Below, piece after piece: positions 35,901 through 47,300 of a DNA stretch of 64,000 nucleotides; the stretch's first letter is position 1; each line of letters begins with the position of its first letter. Source of the DNA: Membranipora membranacea (taxonomy: Eukaryota; Bryozoa; Gymnolaemata; Cheilostomatida; Membraniporidae); NCBI GenBank assembly GCA_914767715.1, contig OU612073.1:9052001-9116000 (forward strand), given 5' to 3'. Position numbers and translations under genes: made by a program. The notes under the pieces are model-generated. The model did not search any database. It had not been told where the DNA came from and saw only the letters and a program-made list of their open reading frames with translations.

Positions 35901-38521
35901 ATGGAGAATATCATCATCATTAGCTGATCATAAGATGAAAGTACCCGATCCTTCTCACTAAAACGAAAAGATGGCAATTCCTGATCTGTTCATCTTGTAC
36001 CTAAAGTGTGGTTCACATTGTCCCAGACAGTTGACTCAGAGATCCATCCCAGACAATGTGAACACAAACACAACGCAATCCCAGCAATATAATGAGTCTG
36101 GGTCAGTAATGGGAACTTTCCTAAGCATCAAACTTTCCCGCTACTGACACTCTCAAGCCTCACAGCCTCAAGTCCTTATTATAAGAGTGGAATGATAATC
36201 TGACTTTGGAGAATACATGGAGGGTCATGTGCATTGTTATAGCCCATAGCTGATGGAAAAATGTTCGGTTGCTCATTGAAGGTCAGACGCCCAAGAGTGT
36301 TTGCCATAGGAAAATCTCTTCACAACGGGGTCAGGTAAAAATGTAACCGCAAAAGAAATACCACAATATTTTGTTTCCTTGTTTGAGTCATGTGACAGCT
36401 TAATACAGCAGTCGTGGTTTTCTACTATTTGTTATCCAGATTGTGCAGATTGGTATCTAGATTTTCATCAGTTTGAAGATAAGAATCTAATGAAATATTT
36501 GACAACAAAAATTTTTACAAAAGCCAACAGGTACTACGTTAGCCCTGTTCACGCGGCCGTGTGAACAGGGCTAGTACTACGTACTATGGGAACCTTAAAG
36601 CTATGGTTGCGTCTCCCCATATTTGGTATCATATTGAAGATCTCAGTCTAATTAAGGCAACCTTTTGAATAGCCTATGGACACAGTTGCATCCATAAGCA
36701 TTACTAAAAATGAAAATTCTTCTCAACTTAAAATGATACCAAATATGGGGAGGCGCAACTATAGCTTTAACAGGTAACATGTACCAGTAATTTTTTGCGT
36801 GAACAAAAAGGGCATAAAAATGAATTTTGATGATAATCTCAAATCAATTAAAAGCCTCCGGATTGAACATACCTAGAAGTACATTTGACAAGTTTATTCT
36901 CCACGACAAGCATAGTATGTATGACAAAGTCATAAGGAATGCCTAGCTTAGACTTGATGTACTGTCTGGCGTCTTTGAGTATAGCGTCACACTTGTCACC
37001 GAATGAGAAGCCTACTTTAGTAGCCCCTCCTCCATCTATACTCCCCACTGGAATCTCTTCAATAGCCTATAGGGGAAGTGACAGAAAATAGACTTAGCGC
37101 TGATCATGGATAGAATCTAAGTGTAATCGTTATAAAATATCAACTGCCCAATATGGGCGTTTTATGAGGTTAAACCATAAAATATGTGTATGGGTTCAAC
37201 AGCCCTGTCATTAACTATTATGATAAGAAACCAAGCAAGTGACAGTCACCAAAAGATGGTCATTGGAATTGTGAGGGAAAATCCAGAACAAAACCAATAT
37301 AAAGAAAAAATCCAGATTAACTTCATCTAGAAAAACCAAAACCATTTCCCTCTTTAGCTATCAGAAGACATTCAAACTGTCACCTCAAAAAACACCGGTA
37401 TCCACCTTCTTATCCTAATGACCTAATATAGGGTGCATCATCCAAATATTTTCAAACACCATTCACCTCACCTCTACTAAGTAGCATTGTTCATTGACGA
37501 GTATGGAGAGCCATTTGTTGAGCAGAAGGGATATCTGGTTCCAGTCATGCTGCTTTTTAGCTAGGTTTCTAATCTCTAGGCCCAGGCAGTAATCATATGA
37601 TGGGCCGTAGAGGAAAGTCAGTATAGTCAGCAAAGTCTCCATACGTCTCTGTATCTCAGACACACTGCCACCTGACATACAATATAAAAACAATATAATA
37701 TAATTTAATACAATATAATCACATCTATCTTCTTATAAAATACCAGATGATAAACGAATTATTAATATTAATATATAAATCCAATCATGAATCATGATTT
37801 ATTATAATTCAGCCAAGTTGGCAAGATATTCTTTATCAAATTAAAGCAATATCTATGCCAGGATTCAAAAAGTAAAATGTGAAGGACAGTTTTTTCCCAG
37901 CCTTGAAATGACAGCTTAATATAATTAGTATTCTTATAATTGCGACCAAAAATTTCACCAGTGCCACTGCCAACAGACGTAGTCATTATTTTGATTGATG
38001 GAGATGAGCCAGTCATGAAAATATTTCTGAATTTGGGATGAAATTATGAGTCCAGCAAAAAATATCAGGAATTTTTTACCTGGGACTTGGAGGCTTTGGT
38101 TGCAGCTTCACACTATGACTAAACAGCAGATGTAATACATACCAACTTCAACGCTGACAGCAGCAAAGAGCACAACGCCATCAAACGGTTGTCTAATCAG
38201 CACTTTGAACTCGTTTTCACAAAGTACCGTACAGATCTGCTCGTATCCGCCAGCGGTCAGGTTAGCGTTACTAAGTATCATATGTGAAAACATATACCAT
38301 ACTTTATCTAGCTCTGCTCTGAGAGGTAATCTCTTATTGACATCCTTGGCAGCGGCCCTGGCATCGCCAGACTGTCCGAGTGATGCCTCGTGTTCAGCGC
38401 CTGCCTCGTGCTGCTTCTTCACAAGATGCCAGATGTAGTTGAAGAAATCATAATCTCGCTCATAGAAAAGAGGGAACTGGCCCTTGCCAATGTTCTCACT
38501 GGCAAGCATCAACACCCACAT
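23934..38521 (-). CDS. HPS1: HPS1, BLOC-3 subunit (Rab32/38 guanine nucleotide exchange factor)
   Basis: Fifteen exons: 38521-38143, 37671-37472, 37066-36873, 35957-35800, 34474-34310, 33973-32382, 32116-32013, 31190-30979, 30124-30009, 29784-29627, 28304-28120, 27808-27633, 27211-27111, 24881-24730, 24109-23934 (4068 nt, 1355 aa; human 700). The N terminus (MWVLMLASEN) and exons 1-4 follow the HPS1 longin-like region. Later landmarks are FDGVVLFAAVSVE, EIQRRMETLLTIL, YDFIPACLYVVAISKGVNII, ILLVKAWRNIPITAFSNDRY plus PGLVHFLYIYR, YRQLSNGYTSISVKDGDF, and AGFYKRLLKIIDPG to the C terminus. With HPS4, HPS1 forms BLOC-3, which activates Rab32/38 for lysosome-related organelle biogenesis. The extra length is a Ser/Asn/Gln-rich disordered block, about residues 311-930. 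Weakest borders: the exon 10 donor (GTCAAC) and exon 12 donor (GTTGGT), kept because phase and homology agree. Confidence 0.9.
24639..24742 (-). repeat. 28-bp tandem repeat spanning an HPS1 exon-intron border
   Basis: Four units of exactly 28 bp start at 24639, 24667, 24695 and 24723. The core on the plus strand is ATCTTACCTATGGCGGGTTT; unit 2 is the most diverged. The last unit covers the 3' end of the HPS1 exon 24881-24730 and its donor GTAAGAT. Each intronic copy therefore brings another donor-like site, at offsets of 28, 56 and 84 nt. Confidence 0.85.
24889..24972 (-). repeat. Minisatellite of about 13 bp next to an HPS1 acceptor
   Basis: Repeated ATGTTCCATTGAA-type units, about six imperfect copies, lie in the HPS1 intron beginning only a few bases upstream of the acceptor at 24881. 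Exon 24881-24730 is thus bracketed by tandem repeats on both sides. Confidence 0.75.
26196..26311. mobile_element. MITE-like inverted-repeat element in an HPS1 intron
   Basis: 24-bp arms at 26196-26219 and 26288-26311 (GCTCAAACTGTGTCGGGATA and reverse complement) differ at one position. A second inner pair, around CATTATCATCCACT and AGTGGTTGATAATG, extends the hairpin. The length of 116 bp and lack of coding potential fit a non-autonomous fold-back or MITE element. No clear target duplication was seen. Confidence 0.6.
28307..28710. repeat. GTAACAGGTACA/GTAACAGCTACA satellite-like array in an HPS1 intron
   Basis: About 400 bp of imperfect 6/12-bp repeats based on GTAACA, GGTACA and GCTACA. 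The centre (28540-28650) is nearly regular, the flanks more diverged. On the minus strand it reads CTGTTAC/CTGTACC and runs directly into the acceptor of HPS1 exon 28304-28120, supplying its pyrimidine-rich tract. The long ORF through it (Val/Thr/Pro repeats) is an artefact of the array. Confidence 0.9.
28960..29073 (+). mobile_element. tRNA-derived SINE-like sequence in an HPS1 intron
   Basis: TTGGTCTAAAGGTTACTGG looks like a tRNA A-box region. GGTCCAAGTTCAATAGC, about 45 bp later, looks like a degenerate B box. It is followed by a simple tail of GGGTA/GGTAT repeats. This is the layout of a tRNA-derived SINE. The body cannot form a proper cloverleaf. Confidence 0.45.
31894..31970. repeat. 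Inverted repeat (hairpin) in an HPS1 intron
   Basis: Arms of about 37 bp (31894-31930 and 31932-31970), centred on an A/T-rich loop, contain ATTCAGTAATTAG and its complement, with about four to five mismatches. Probably a small fold-back element. Confidence 0.6.
35732..35790. repeat. Perfect 59-bp palindrome next to an HPS1 donor
   Basis: Two perfect 29-bp arms are separated by one base. The left arm begins TTCGTTCATATAGTAGACAC and the right arm is its exact reverse complement. The HPS1 donor of exon 35957-35800 (GT at 35799-35798) lies 8 bases away, so the hairpin would form at the very start of that intron. Confidence 0.9.
36531..36582. mobile_element. 34-bp palindrome flanked by 9-bp direct repeats
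   Basis: The 34 bp at 36540-36573 are a near-perfect palindrome, TAGCCCTGTTCACGCGG on the left and its complement with one mismatch on the right. They are flanked by identical 9-bp direct repeats GTACTACGT (36531-36539 and 36574-36582). This looks like a minimal inverted-repeat element with a target duplication; 9 bp is typical of Mutator-like elements. Confidence 0.55.
36595..36770. mobile_element. TTAA-flanked MITE (piggyBac-type) in an HPS1 intron
   Basis: A 176-bp element bounded by TTAA (36595-36598 and 36767-36770) has terminal inverted repeats of about 36 bp. The left reads AAAGCTATGGTTGCGTCTCC and the right complement AAAGCTATAGTTGCGCCTCC, continuing CCATATTTGGTATCAT in both. TTAA duplication is the signature of piggyBac-family transposition. 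It has no coding capacity. Confidence 0.8.
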
Positions 38522-39461
38522 TGTCCAGAGTACTCAGTACTGTTTTATTAGTTTAAGGTTGCACCACAGTCTAGTCATTCTAGCTCTTTATCGTCGCTTG
38601 CCAATAAAGATCACCTGTATACGTCTAGTGGCTGCTATGATGCTGCCAAGATGAAATCAGGTATAGCATCTGTTTTATAATTCTTTAGGTAAGAGACCCT
38701 GGAAATAAAACACAATAATACAGACATCATATATAAAGTTGTGACATTGCCTTGCCATTGTTCGTCAAACTCTATATTATCTGGGATGAAAAGTATTCTG
38801 CATAGTCCTCGTTGATCAATGTTCCTGCATATGATTATCAGCAATGCTAATGAGACTATCCGGAGAACATTTTCTTTGCACACAAAAGGTAAGTGCCAGA
38901 GCACACCAAACTTGTATTTGCAGTGTTCATTTCAAGGGTCTGTGCACCTGTAGTTGATATGCAGCTATAAGCACCATAGGCTTGATAACAGGTGTTTCAG
39001 TATCAACCACTTGTCCTGAGTGGTTGTGTAATGTAGCCTAGGCAATGTACATGATGGTGTTAATCCAAAGGTCTATCTCAACACAGGTTTGACAAGACAG
39101 AGTACTAAACAGACAGAGTATACTGACCAACACCACCCCCCCCCACTCACATGCAAGGCCTGAATCCCTGGCTACCCACAGCAGCCCATGCTGACAAGTT
39201 TGCCAAGACAGGCTGCAGGAGCCCATACTTTATAACTTCCAGTATAAATAGTTGCATTAAGTTGGGAATTGCAATACAATTAATCAGGGGATAATCCCTG
39301 AATTCAGTGGTACAGAAAGCTTCTATCAAATATGGAATACACTAACTAGGCATGAGACTGAAGAACCCAAACATTGTTATTATTTTTTTACATATTCCAC
39401 AGGCCAATGGCCCAATTACTGCATGACTTCTGTTTGCTTAAGTCAAGAACAAACTCCTAGC

Positions 39462-39539
39462 CACAGACAGGAGGTCACTGACAGTTGATTTGATGAGTTG
39501 CAACTCATCAAATCAACTGTCAGTGACCTGCTGTCTGTG
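39462..39539. repeat. 78-bp palindrome with no loop
   Basis: Two 39-bp arms meet at 39500/39501 and differ at a single position. The left arm starts CACAGACAGGAGGTCACTGA and the right arm is its complement. There is no spacer. Confidence 0.9.
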
Positions 39540-40410
39540 TCCTAGCTAGTCCTAGTAGAGTAGATAATTGTGCTCTGATCTCAACTTTTGCTTCCCTAAA
39601 AGTACTCTAGCCTTACCATACCTCTGTCCTAATAAAAATTCGGCTTCTTATTGCTCAGCTTTCCACAGTCACAATCAAAGTGAGTGCTCGTTTCATTTCC
39701 CATTGAATGGTTATTCAAACAGAGACTAAATAAATATAAGGATAAGTACTTCTCAGTACTTCCTATACAAAACATATGTTTATCATGTGAACTATCATGT
39801 GACTAAAGATTGTTACATTGAAGAAAACCCAATGCATAACTGAGAGCAGACAACTCCAGGCATAAAATCATCATTTTTTTACTTGGCTGTCACAAAGGTG
39901 ATTTATAACAAAGCAAGGAGATAAGGAGTACTCCTTGATCAAAGAACTTGTCATAAGGAACTAGGTACATGTACAACATTAGTTTGAAGTGAGAGTTGAG
40001 CAATTCATGTGCAATTAGATGGTGAACGGATCATCAACTTAGCAAAAGTTAAAAAGTTGGTGACGAGGTTCAATTTTGAATAAAGTCATGTTGCAGAATG
40101 GATGGCCTGTAACTTGGGAGTTGTCCCAGGAAGGATTCTAACACCTTGGACCAAGCAGCCATATACCTACACATTTCTGAATGGAACAGCTAAGTCTTCT
40201 TGCCAAGAGCAAAACAACCAAAAAGATCATAACTATTATTGTATTAGTTGAGCAATCTGATCACATTCCAATTTGATAAAGTTTTGAGTGTCTCGTTGAA
40301 GGTATCTGTCATTCATTTCCATGGAACGTGTGGCTGAAAAAAGAGTGAGAATTTTAAAAGAATTATTTGAGGTCAGCAGGAAAGAGTTGAGATTTGGACT
40401 CAATATTCTG

Positions 40411-40511
40411 TATATATATATATATATATATACACACATTTGTGCAATAAAGTGTCATATATTATATATCCCACTATTGTACCCATAAAAAGCTTGGACA
40501 ATGAGTCATTC

Positions 40512-40544
<33 letters not shown>

Positions 40545-40571
40545 TCAATGAACTAAACCTTTAGTTCATTG
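40411..40571. repeat. TA-dinucleotide microsatellites and adjacent hairpin
   Basis: TA runs of 22 bp (40411-40432) and 29 bp (40510-40538) lie within 130 bp, followed at 40546-40571 by a perfect 12-bp-arm hairpin (CAATGAACTAAA, 2-base loop). A third TA run of 19 bp lies at 40812-40830. These are simple repeats without evident function. Confidence 0.85.
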
Positions 40572-41551
40572 CATATTATAGTGGCTATCTATCAGTGTGT
40601 AGGGCAGATCTTTGCATTGGAGTTGTCCGACCATGTCGGGCTATTTCATCTACCATTAATTACTATTGGGTTAAGGATGCCCAACATGATTATTTAAGAG
40701 GATTTAAGACATGATTTTTTGTGGGTCATATAAAATGACTCCTTATTTTTGAGTGACACTTAGTTGGGGCCAAATACACACAGATGACACTTAAAAGCAC
40801 AAATTTGAATCTATATATATATATATATATGTAATACTATATATCTAATTGATTTTTAATTTATTCTGTCGCAGACATTTAGGATTTATCCACCCTCACT
40901 TTTCAGAATGATGACCTGCCAGAACTCAAAAAAGGTGGTCTTGCAGCCAGTATCACCCACCTTTAGCTAGTATATCCTACCCTGTCTTGACAAACTCTAG
41001 TCGTTTCACTATTCCAATCTAAACTCTCGGGGACACTACCAGCTGGGTAGTTGGTTGCTATGTTTATTTGATGCGGTAAAGTTAACAAGAACATGGACAC
41101 CCATAGAAAACCAGGTTGTTTATGAGAGCCATTTTTTTCTCGGAAGCTCGAAAAATCTGGTTAATATAATGTTCGTCAATTTATAACACACAACTCCAAA
41201 CTGCAGATAAATTTGACCTCTAAGTTTGTCACAAACTCCCCGGTGTGACCATGCTAACGTACACGTCATGCACTTTAGGTCTCACCTTCTAAGCTAAAAC
41301 AATCCAAATATTAGACATTGTGTGGTACTAGAATAACCCAACCTAGCTTATTTTATTTATTTTCTGGAACTTCTAAGTACATCTTTGGGTGCCCATTCTT
41401 GATGAGGTGAACAATTCGGTCTATCTGGTGATTACTGGTCTGGGTCTTGAAGGGTATGATTCACTTTTGTTATCCACAATGATCTGATAGGTTACTCTGA
41501 AAGTTGGTCATCAAGGTGGATGTTGCCTGAAGTGCTTAGTAGTGGCAGGGT

Positions 41552-41617
41552 AGCCTTGTCACGTGGCCACGGTTTTTGTTTGTTTTTGAGAAAAAAACAA
41601 AAAACCATGACAAGGCT
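41552..41617. mobile_element. Fold-back element with AGCCTTGTCA ends
   Basis: The segment starts AGCCTTGTCACGTGGCCACG and ends CCATGACAAGGCT. The arms pair through AGCCTTGTCA and then through a GTTTTTTGTTT tract. The left arm has about 8 extra bases. The same end sequence recurs singly elsewhere in the window (see findings), which suggests a dispersed MITE family. Confidence 0.5.
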
Positions 41618-44309
41618 GCTGTCAGAGGCTGTCACGAGATAATTTAAATTCTGCTTTGATATTACGAAACACAGCATCTGCAAAATTAGAATTTTTACAG
41701 GGAAGCTAATAACCAAAGAAACAAAGATATGGCCAGCTCAAGCTCAATTCTGTCTGCCACATGATTGGTCAAGTCCGGAGTTTGGGACATATGTCTTAAA
41801 TTCCTTTGGTCAAGTATGATCGAATTAACCCGCATTATGAGTCGCTCCCCTCTAGCTGACAGCAACCAGTAAGGTAGGAGGTGAAGGAGAGATGTTATCT
41901 GAAGCAGTGACATCGAGTGTAGTGACAGGGCTCTGCCACCAGAGACACAATTACAGAGCTTGCAGGCGAGCTTTGGTAGAAACATAAAAGGGCTACCCTG
42001 ATCTAAGCTAAATCTGCTAGTGGGTGTCAAAGAAAGACAGTCTCATATTACCTCGTTAGCAGCCTAAACTTGCATTCGCGATGTTAAAATTTTGTTCGAA
42101 TTTATTGGGCTTGATGATGGCAATGGAATACCAATGGTATTAGTATTTTCGTAATTTTATTATCAGAAATAAACATTGAATTCTGTGAGTGAACAGATAC
42201 TGATTCTACCAATATTTAACCTCTCGCTACGAATAGTGGAAAATAATGTTATCAATATATAACCATTAATAATATAACCATAAGAACATGACGGTGAAAA
42301 AAAAGAACAGATTCTCAGGTTGTCTACTCCTGTCGTAAAATGGGGGAGAGTTGAAAAAATTCACTGCTTTTAGAGAAAACAGATCCCTAGGTTGAGGAAT
42401 TAAAAAAACACTGATGACAAAGACATAAAATTAACATGCACATCAGAATTACCCGTAAAATACGATAACAGCATTTATACTACAGATACCTCATCACCGC
42501 TTGTGACATCATCAGTGCCGGGGCCCAGACAATTTGGCAAATGATCATATAGGAATTAATTTAAAGAACTCTAACAAGGGTACAGGGGAGACAAAAACTA
42601 CAATATTAAAACCATAAAATAAGTGAAAAATACTAACTGGGTTTTTAAACTCAAAACATAATTAGTTGAGCTAGGAAAAGACAGAACGGCTGCGCGTCAG
42701 ATTATCAACAGCCTGTATACAGTATACATTAAAAGTTTTGCACCCTGTGCGAAAATATTAGATAAAAACCAATGGTTACTAAAATAATGAGTCAAATCTT
42801 CCAAATTAGTAGTGAGAAATTCCTGAGATGAATGGTTTACACATAGTGGCTGACTGAATCAAGACATAGCATGGCTGATGCGAGGATACACCGATTTATC
42901 ACACCGGCTAATATTATATGCAAGTATACAGGAAAAGTTAAAAAAAACCCTCTCAAATAAAGGAGGTAGGAAACATTTACAGGTTGTCATACGAATTCGC
43001 ATTCCTGACACCAGACATGCTTCCATTTGGGATAAAGAAAGCACAATATTACTTATTATTACATATACTATACTATAATATTGTAGGTTAAATTTAAAAT
43101 ATAAAATCAGTTTCGGCTGCAACCAGCACAATTAATGATAAAGTGAGGCAGACATAGGTTGGAGAAACTATTCCACAATAATAAAAGTATTCCTGAGTTA
43201 CATCATTTCGAGCAAATAAATGCACAGTAATTCTGTATATAATATATTGAAAGTTAACTTTGCTGTGCTGAATAGGGAATATAAAAAAGTAGGAAGAAAT
43301 GTTATGAGGAGTGGCTGCTACCTGTAGGTTACCATATTCCATTACTACCTCTCGGTACTCCGATGATTTATACCGTCAGCATAGGATCTCTTGTCAGCAT
43401 GGGATCTCTCGTAATCGATAGAGAGCAGCTGCTTCAAACTTGAGCCTCCTTTCATTTCTGAAAATAGTAAACACAATAATTGCATTCGACTGTTATAGTT
43501 TTAAATGTAGCAGCTAATGACTATCAAGGGGATTTTGCCTTGGCATAGTAACCAATATCTAGAAGAACTAGGCAGCGGGGCGGTGACATCAAGGGGCATT
43601 GACCATGACAGCTTAGTGGCTAATAGACTCGCTGACCCTCAGGTTACCTATCCCACAGCCATCTATTAACTAACATAGCACATTACACAATGAGGAAAAC
43701 TTGATCTGCATTTGAATTATGGCCGGAAATGTGGAGACTCATTTGGCTGGCAATTTGTTGGAACATCAATCATCAATGGACAAAGAGTGGTTGCTAGACA
43801 ATGGGTGGGGTGAGAAAAAGTTGTAGCTAAGTTGACTTGGAAATTACATTAAAATAGCTATTTGCAATTTTTTTGGCATGTTGACAGACAGACACAATGG
43901 ATTCAGGTTATTGCATAACAGAAATGATGCGTTATCCATGTTTCCTATGATAATTATAATTATTAAGTCTATGGTGTTACCATCTTCGTAGGCTATTACA
44001 TATCAGATATCGAACCCTATTATTGGAGCCACTAGCATTGGCATGTGGGCAACCCGACAGCTGCAAGGTATTTCATCGTACTGGTTGACTATGATAGACG
44101 AATAGACTGTCTCCCAATGACATAACCCATAGTAGTGTTACGGAAGGATAGGGATCTAGGGATTGAGTTCTTTTTGCCGAGATGCAATTATGTAGCCCTG
44201 AAAATGGGTGACATCCTTATCAATCATCACACTAGACTAGCGGGCCACTCAATACATAATAGTCACCTCCTACTAAAGTGCTATGGCTAGTGGCAAATAT
44301 GCTAACCTT

Positions 44310-47300
44310 TCAGAGGTTGTTGAGCGATAACAAATTGGTAACTTGTCGCCGAATTGAATCACTGCAAGACGCATATTTCTGCTCCATGGTTTCCCTCTCA
44401 TCATGACTAGCCATGGACATATCGAGAACTTGTAAGTACTGTCTCTCCATATTAGCCAAGTTTTCAAGCACATTCATATAGACGTCAGTAGCACCTGTTA
44501 CAAATAACAAGACACACATGTTATACTTGCTGGTCATCGTAACACCAATCATTTTGTATAATAATAATAGAGATAGCATGATATAATATCACAGAGTAAG
44601 GATATATCCTTACTCTGTGATAATATTCAGTTGATATGCGCCTGTAATAATACTGCTAGTCTTGGTGTAGTTGCCATGTAATCAAGTCATATCTTGAGTA
44701 GTCTAGAGTGACAATTACCCCAACGCTTACATAAGTGCTCAGTTTCAGGCCAAGTGACTAGCCATTGTGTAATAGCCTCAAGATTAGAGATCAAATTTCA
44801 ATGTGCCGCACTCTTAGGGGCTAAGATCAATCTTTTATATGACTCCATCTTGTATGAGACGCGGGCTGGTAAGCCTCAGCAGCCTCTAGGCATAGCTATC
44901 AGGCCAGTGTCAAATCAATTTATTGAGTGCCCAGCTTTCTACTAGGGCCCTATTCGCTTATGCAATAAAAACAGCTGGATTTCACACCGAAAATATGACC
45001 TATTTTGCGCTGCTGGTTCACATTCTTGTGTTTACTAACCTGGCTTCTTGTCTTCCGACTTTACTAGGGGACTGCTGCGGCTAATATCACTGTGAGATGC
45101 AGGACTGGCACTGTTCTGATTTCTCTCACAAGGAGAGTTCTGATTGTGATCAGGCTCCTCTTGTTTGATGCTGGCAGCATGAACTGGCACGGCAACATTA
45201 TCGTTGTCGGCTTCGCTGCTCATATCATCACTATCATGCTGTGTAGGGCCGACGCCATTACCTTGCTGTAGTGCTATATTTGGCACATAATTCTTCTCAT
45301 ACCTGTAAGAGTAACATTGGATATGCTTCAATTACTGAGTGCTGTCAGAAAAAGTATTTGAGATGAACTAGGTTAACAAGATTTTGATATATTGCGCTAC
45401 TTCAGAGTAAATTATTTTTGACGAGACCGCTCAGCCTAGTAAATGAACTCTTTCTTTATGTAGACAAGCTTTCTCATGCCCAGTGGAGTGGGAAAATTTT
45501 CATCCGTTCACAGACATATTGGCTGCTAGTCTGTCTAAGAAATGTCAATTAGTTCAGTGCATGTGCTTGAGGCTTTATACAAATCTTTTCCACTCCTACC
45601 GATGAGATGGATTGATCCCTCAAATCAAATGAGCGCTACTAGCATTTAGCAGTTGGTTTGGTTGGCATAGAATGGAGTAGAGGTTTTTCAAGACATAAGT
45701 TTCAATAGCTAAAAGGCATTCACACTCATTCATATCCAGCATTCTGACCAACAATACTTGTGAAGAATGAATTTGCATGTATGACTAGTTGGTCAGTGCA
45801 AGTTTATGCATGATTAAGTGCATGTTCTAGGCACAAAATATGAAACCTGTGCGGAAAAGAGAGCCTCACAATCTGGTTCCAGTATGTCTGTGGTGATTAG
45901 AAAGACATGAATGGTTGACCCTTTAACCATCTCATACAAATGAATATTGATGGGCATTAGTGGCATTTCATCGGTGTAAACCAGTCATTCATGTGGCAAA
46001 CCAGTCATTTATGTGATTATATTATGGTAGTTTCTTACCTGTTGAATTCTGACGAGGCAACAACTGACTCTGGGTTCTCCAATGTTGGTGGACAACTTCT
46101 TTGAGTTGGCAGCCTGCAATGAAAAACAAAACTATTAAAGTAATTTTCTACCTAGGTAGCCCTGGTAAGCATCAATTTGCTATGCAGATGGTTACTGGCT
46201 CATACATGGGTCTTACGTATATAGGACAAAAAATCTAAGGGCAGACACAGACAAGTCGGGAGTAACTTAATATTAAATCAACAACATAAAGAGATAACAA
46301 ATCTGAGCAACCTTGCGAGGGTCACTCAATCTTTGGGATGTCCAAAACATGCATAATATTTCAAACAAAGATAAGAGATGGACTTTAGTTTATGGCTGCT
46401 CTCCCTGCAAATTATATTAGCTCTTACAAAACCAGCAGTAACCGACCTTATAAATGAAGGTCAATCATGGCATTCCCTAATCTGATGTCTGCTTTCCTAA
46501 TCTATGTGAAAGTTTGCTGTCAGTAACAGAACCATTATTGACCTAGATTTTCTATGAGATCTGCTGGGGATGTATGTGTACTTTTGATCAATATGGAATT
46601 CAAACAGCCTATAAATTGTGCTTTCAGGGTGCTGGCACCATGAGCGATCTAACCAACTCGGATGTAGACTTTGTAATCATGGAGTCTTGGGACCTGCATT
46701 AGAGTCAATATTCATCGCCTTGGTCTATGTAAGGAAAGCTGACTTCATTTCGGGGTGAAAGAATCACATATTCCATGGCTGTAATTCTGCACTGGTACGT
46801 GTGCACCGAGAGTTGTAAAATGAGATAAATAATGGTCACTACTGATTCTCTCTATCCAAATTATGAGATCAACATGCTATATAGCCTGCCTGTGGCAACT
46901 ACTATGTGTCAGTTTCATTGATTTGTATTATAGATTTGGATCGATGTCTAGTTGAGACAAGGGTGTTTTTCTATTACTATTAACACAGCCCTGTCCTTAT
47001 AGGGTTAGCAATGGACAACCTTCAGGCATGGGCCAATCACAGACTGTTTAGTTTAGTGACATATCTATCATGGGATCAGAAGGTCTATGATTCGCTGTTG
47101 CTAGCTTGAATGGCTGCTTTTATTTTGTTTCTATAGCTAGCTTGACCAGTGTATTTGCTTATGACCACTACAGTCAAAGATAGAGTGTTGACACAGCACT
47201 AGTACTTGAGATGTCTAGCCATCAGCCACAAAATAGTGTTTGATCAGTGTAAATCTATCCAGAGTGTTTTGTTTAATTTGCCACAGCTGCAGGCAAGCAT

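Larger units (their letters stand above)
38522..44309. other. Intergenic region between HPS1 and SKI
   Basis: About 5.8 kb upstream of HPS1 and downstream of SKI. It contains a 78-bp palindrome (39462-39539), three TA microsatellites (40411-40432, 40510-40538, 40812-40830), a 26-bp hairpin (40546-40571), a longer hairpin element (41552-41617) and a short duplicated 18-bp motif near 43379-43415. No ORF here has domain content or good splice borders. Confidence 0.5.

Noticed and set aside
41492-42030. Minus-strand ORFs of 74 and 111 codons between HPS1 and SKI
   Set aside because: No recognisable domain, no supporting splice sites, and overlap with the fold-back element at 41552-41617.
43375-43470. 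Possible extra SKI 3' exon (acceptor TTTTCAG, frame NERRLKFEAAALYR)
   Set aside because: The SKI frame already stops at 44310, and no donor before that stop joins in phase. The frame is open for only about 20 codons. Kept as intergenic.
46625-46690. tRNA-like segment on the minus strand (CGAGTTGGTTAGATCGCTC)
   Set aside because: Only an A-box-like fragment is present, with no B box or tail. Too weak to call a SINE.
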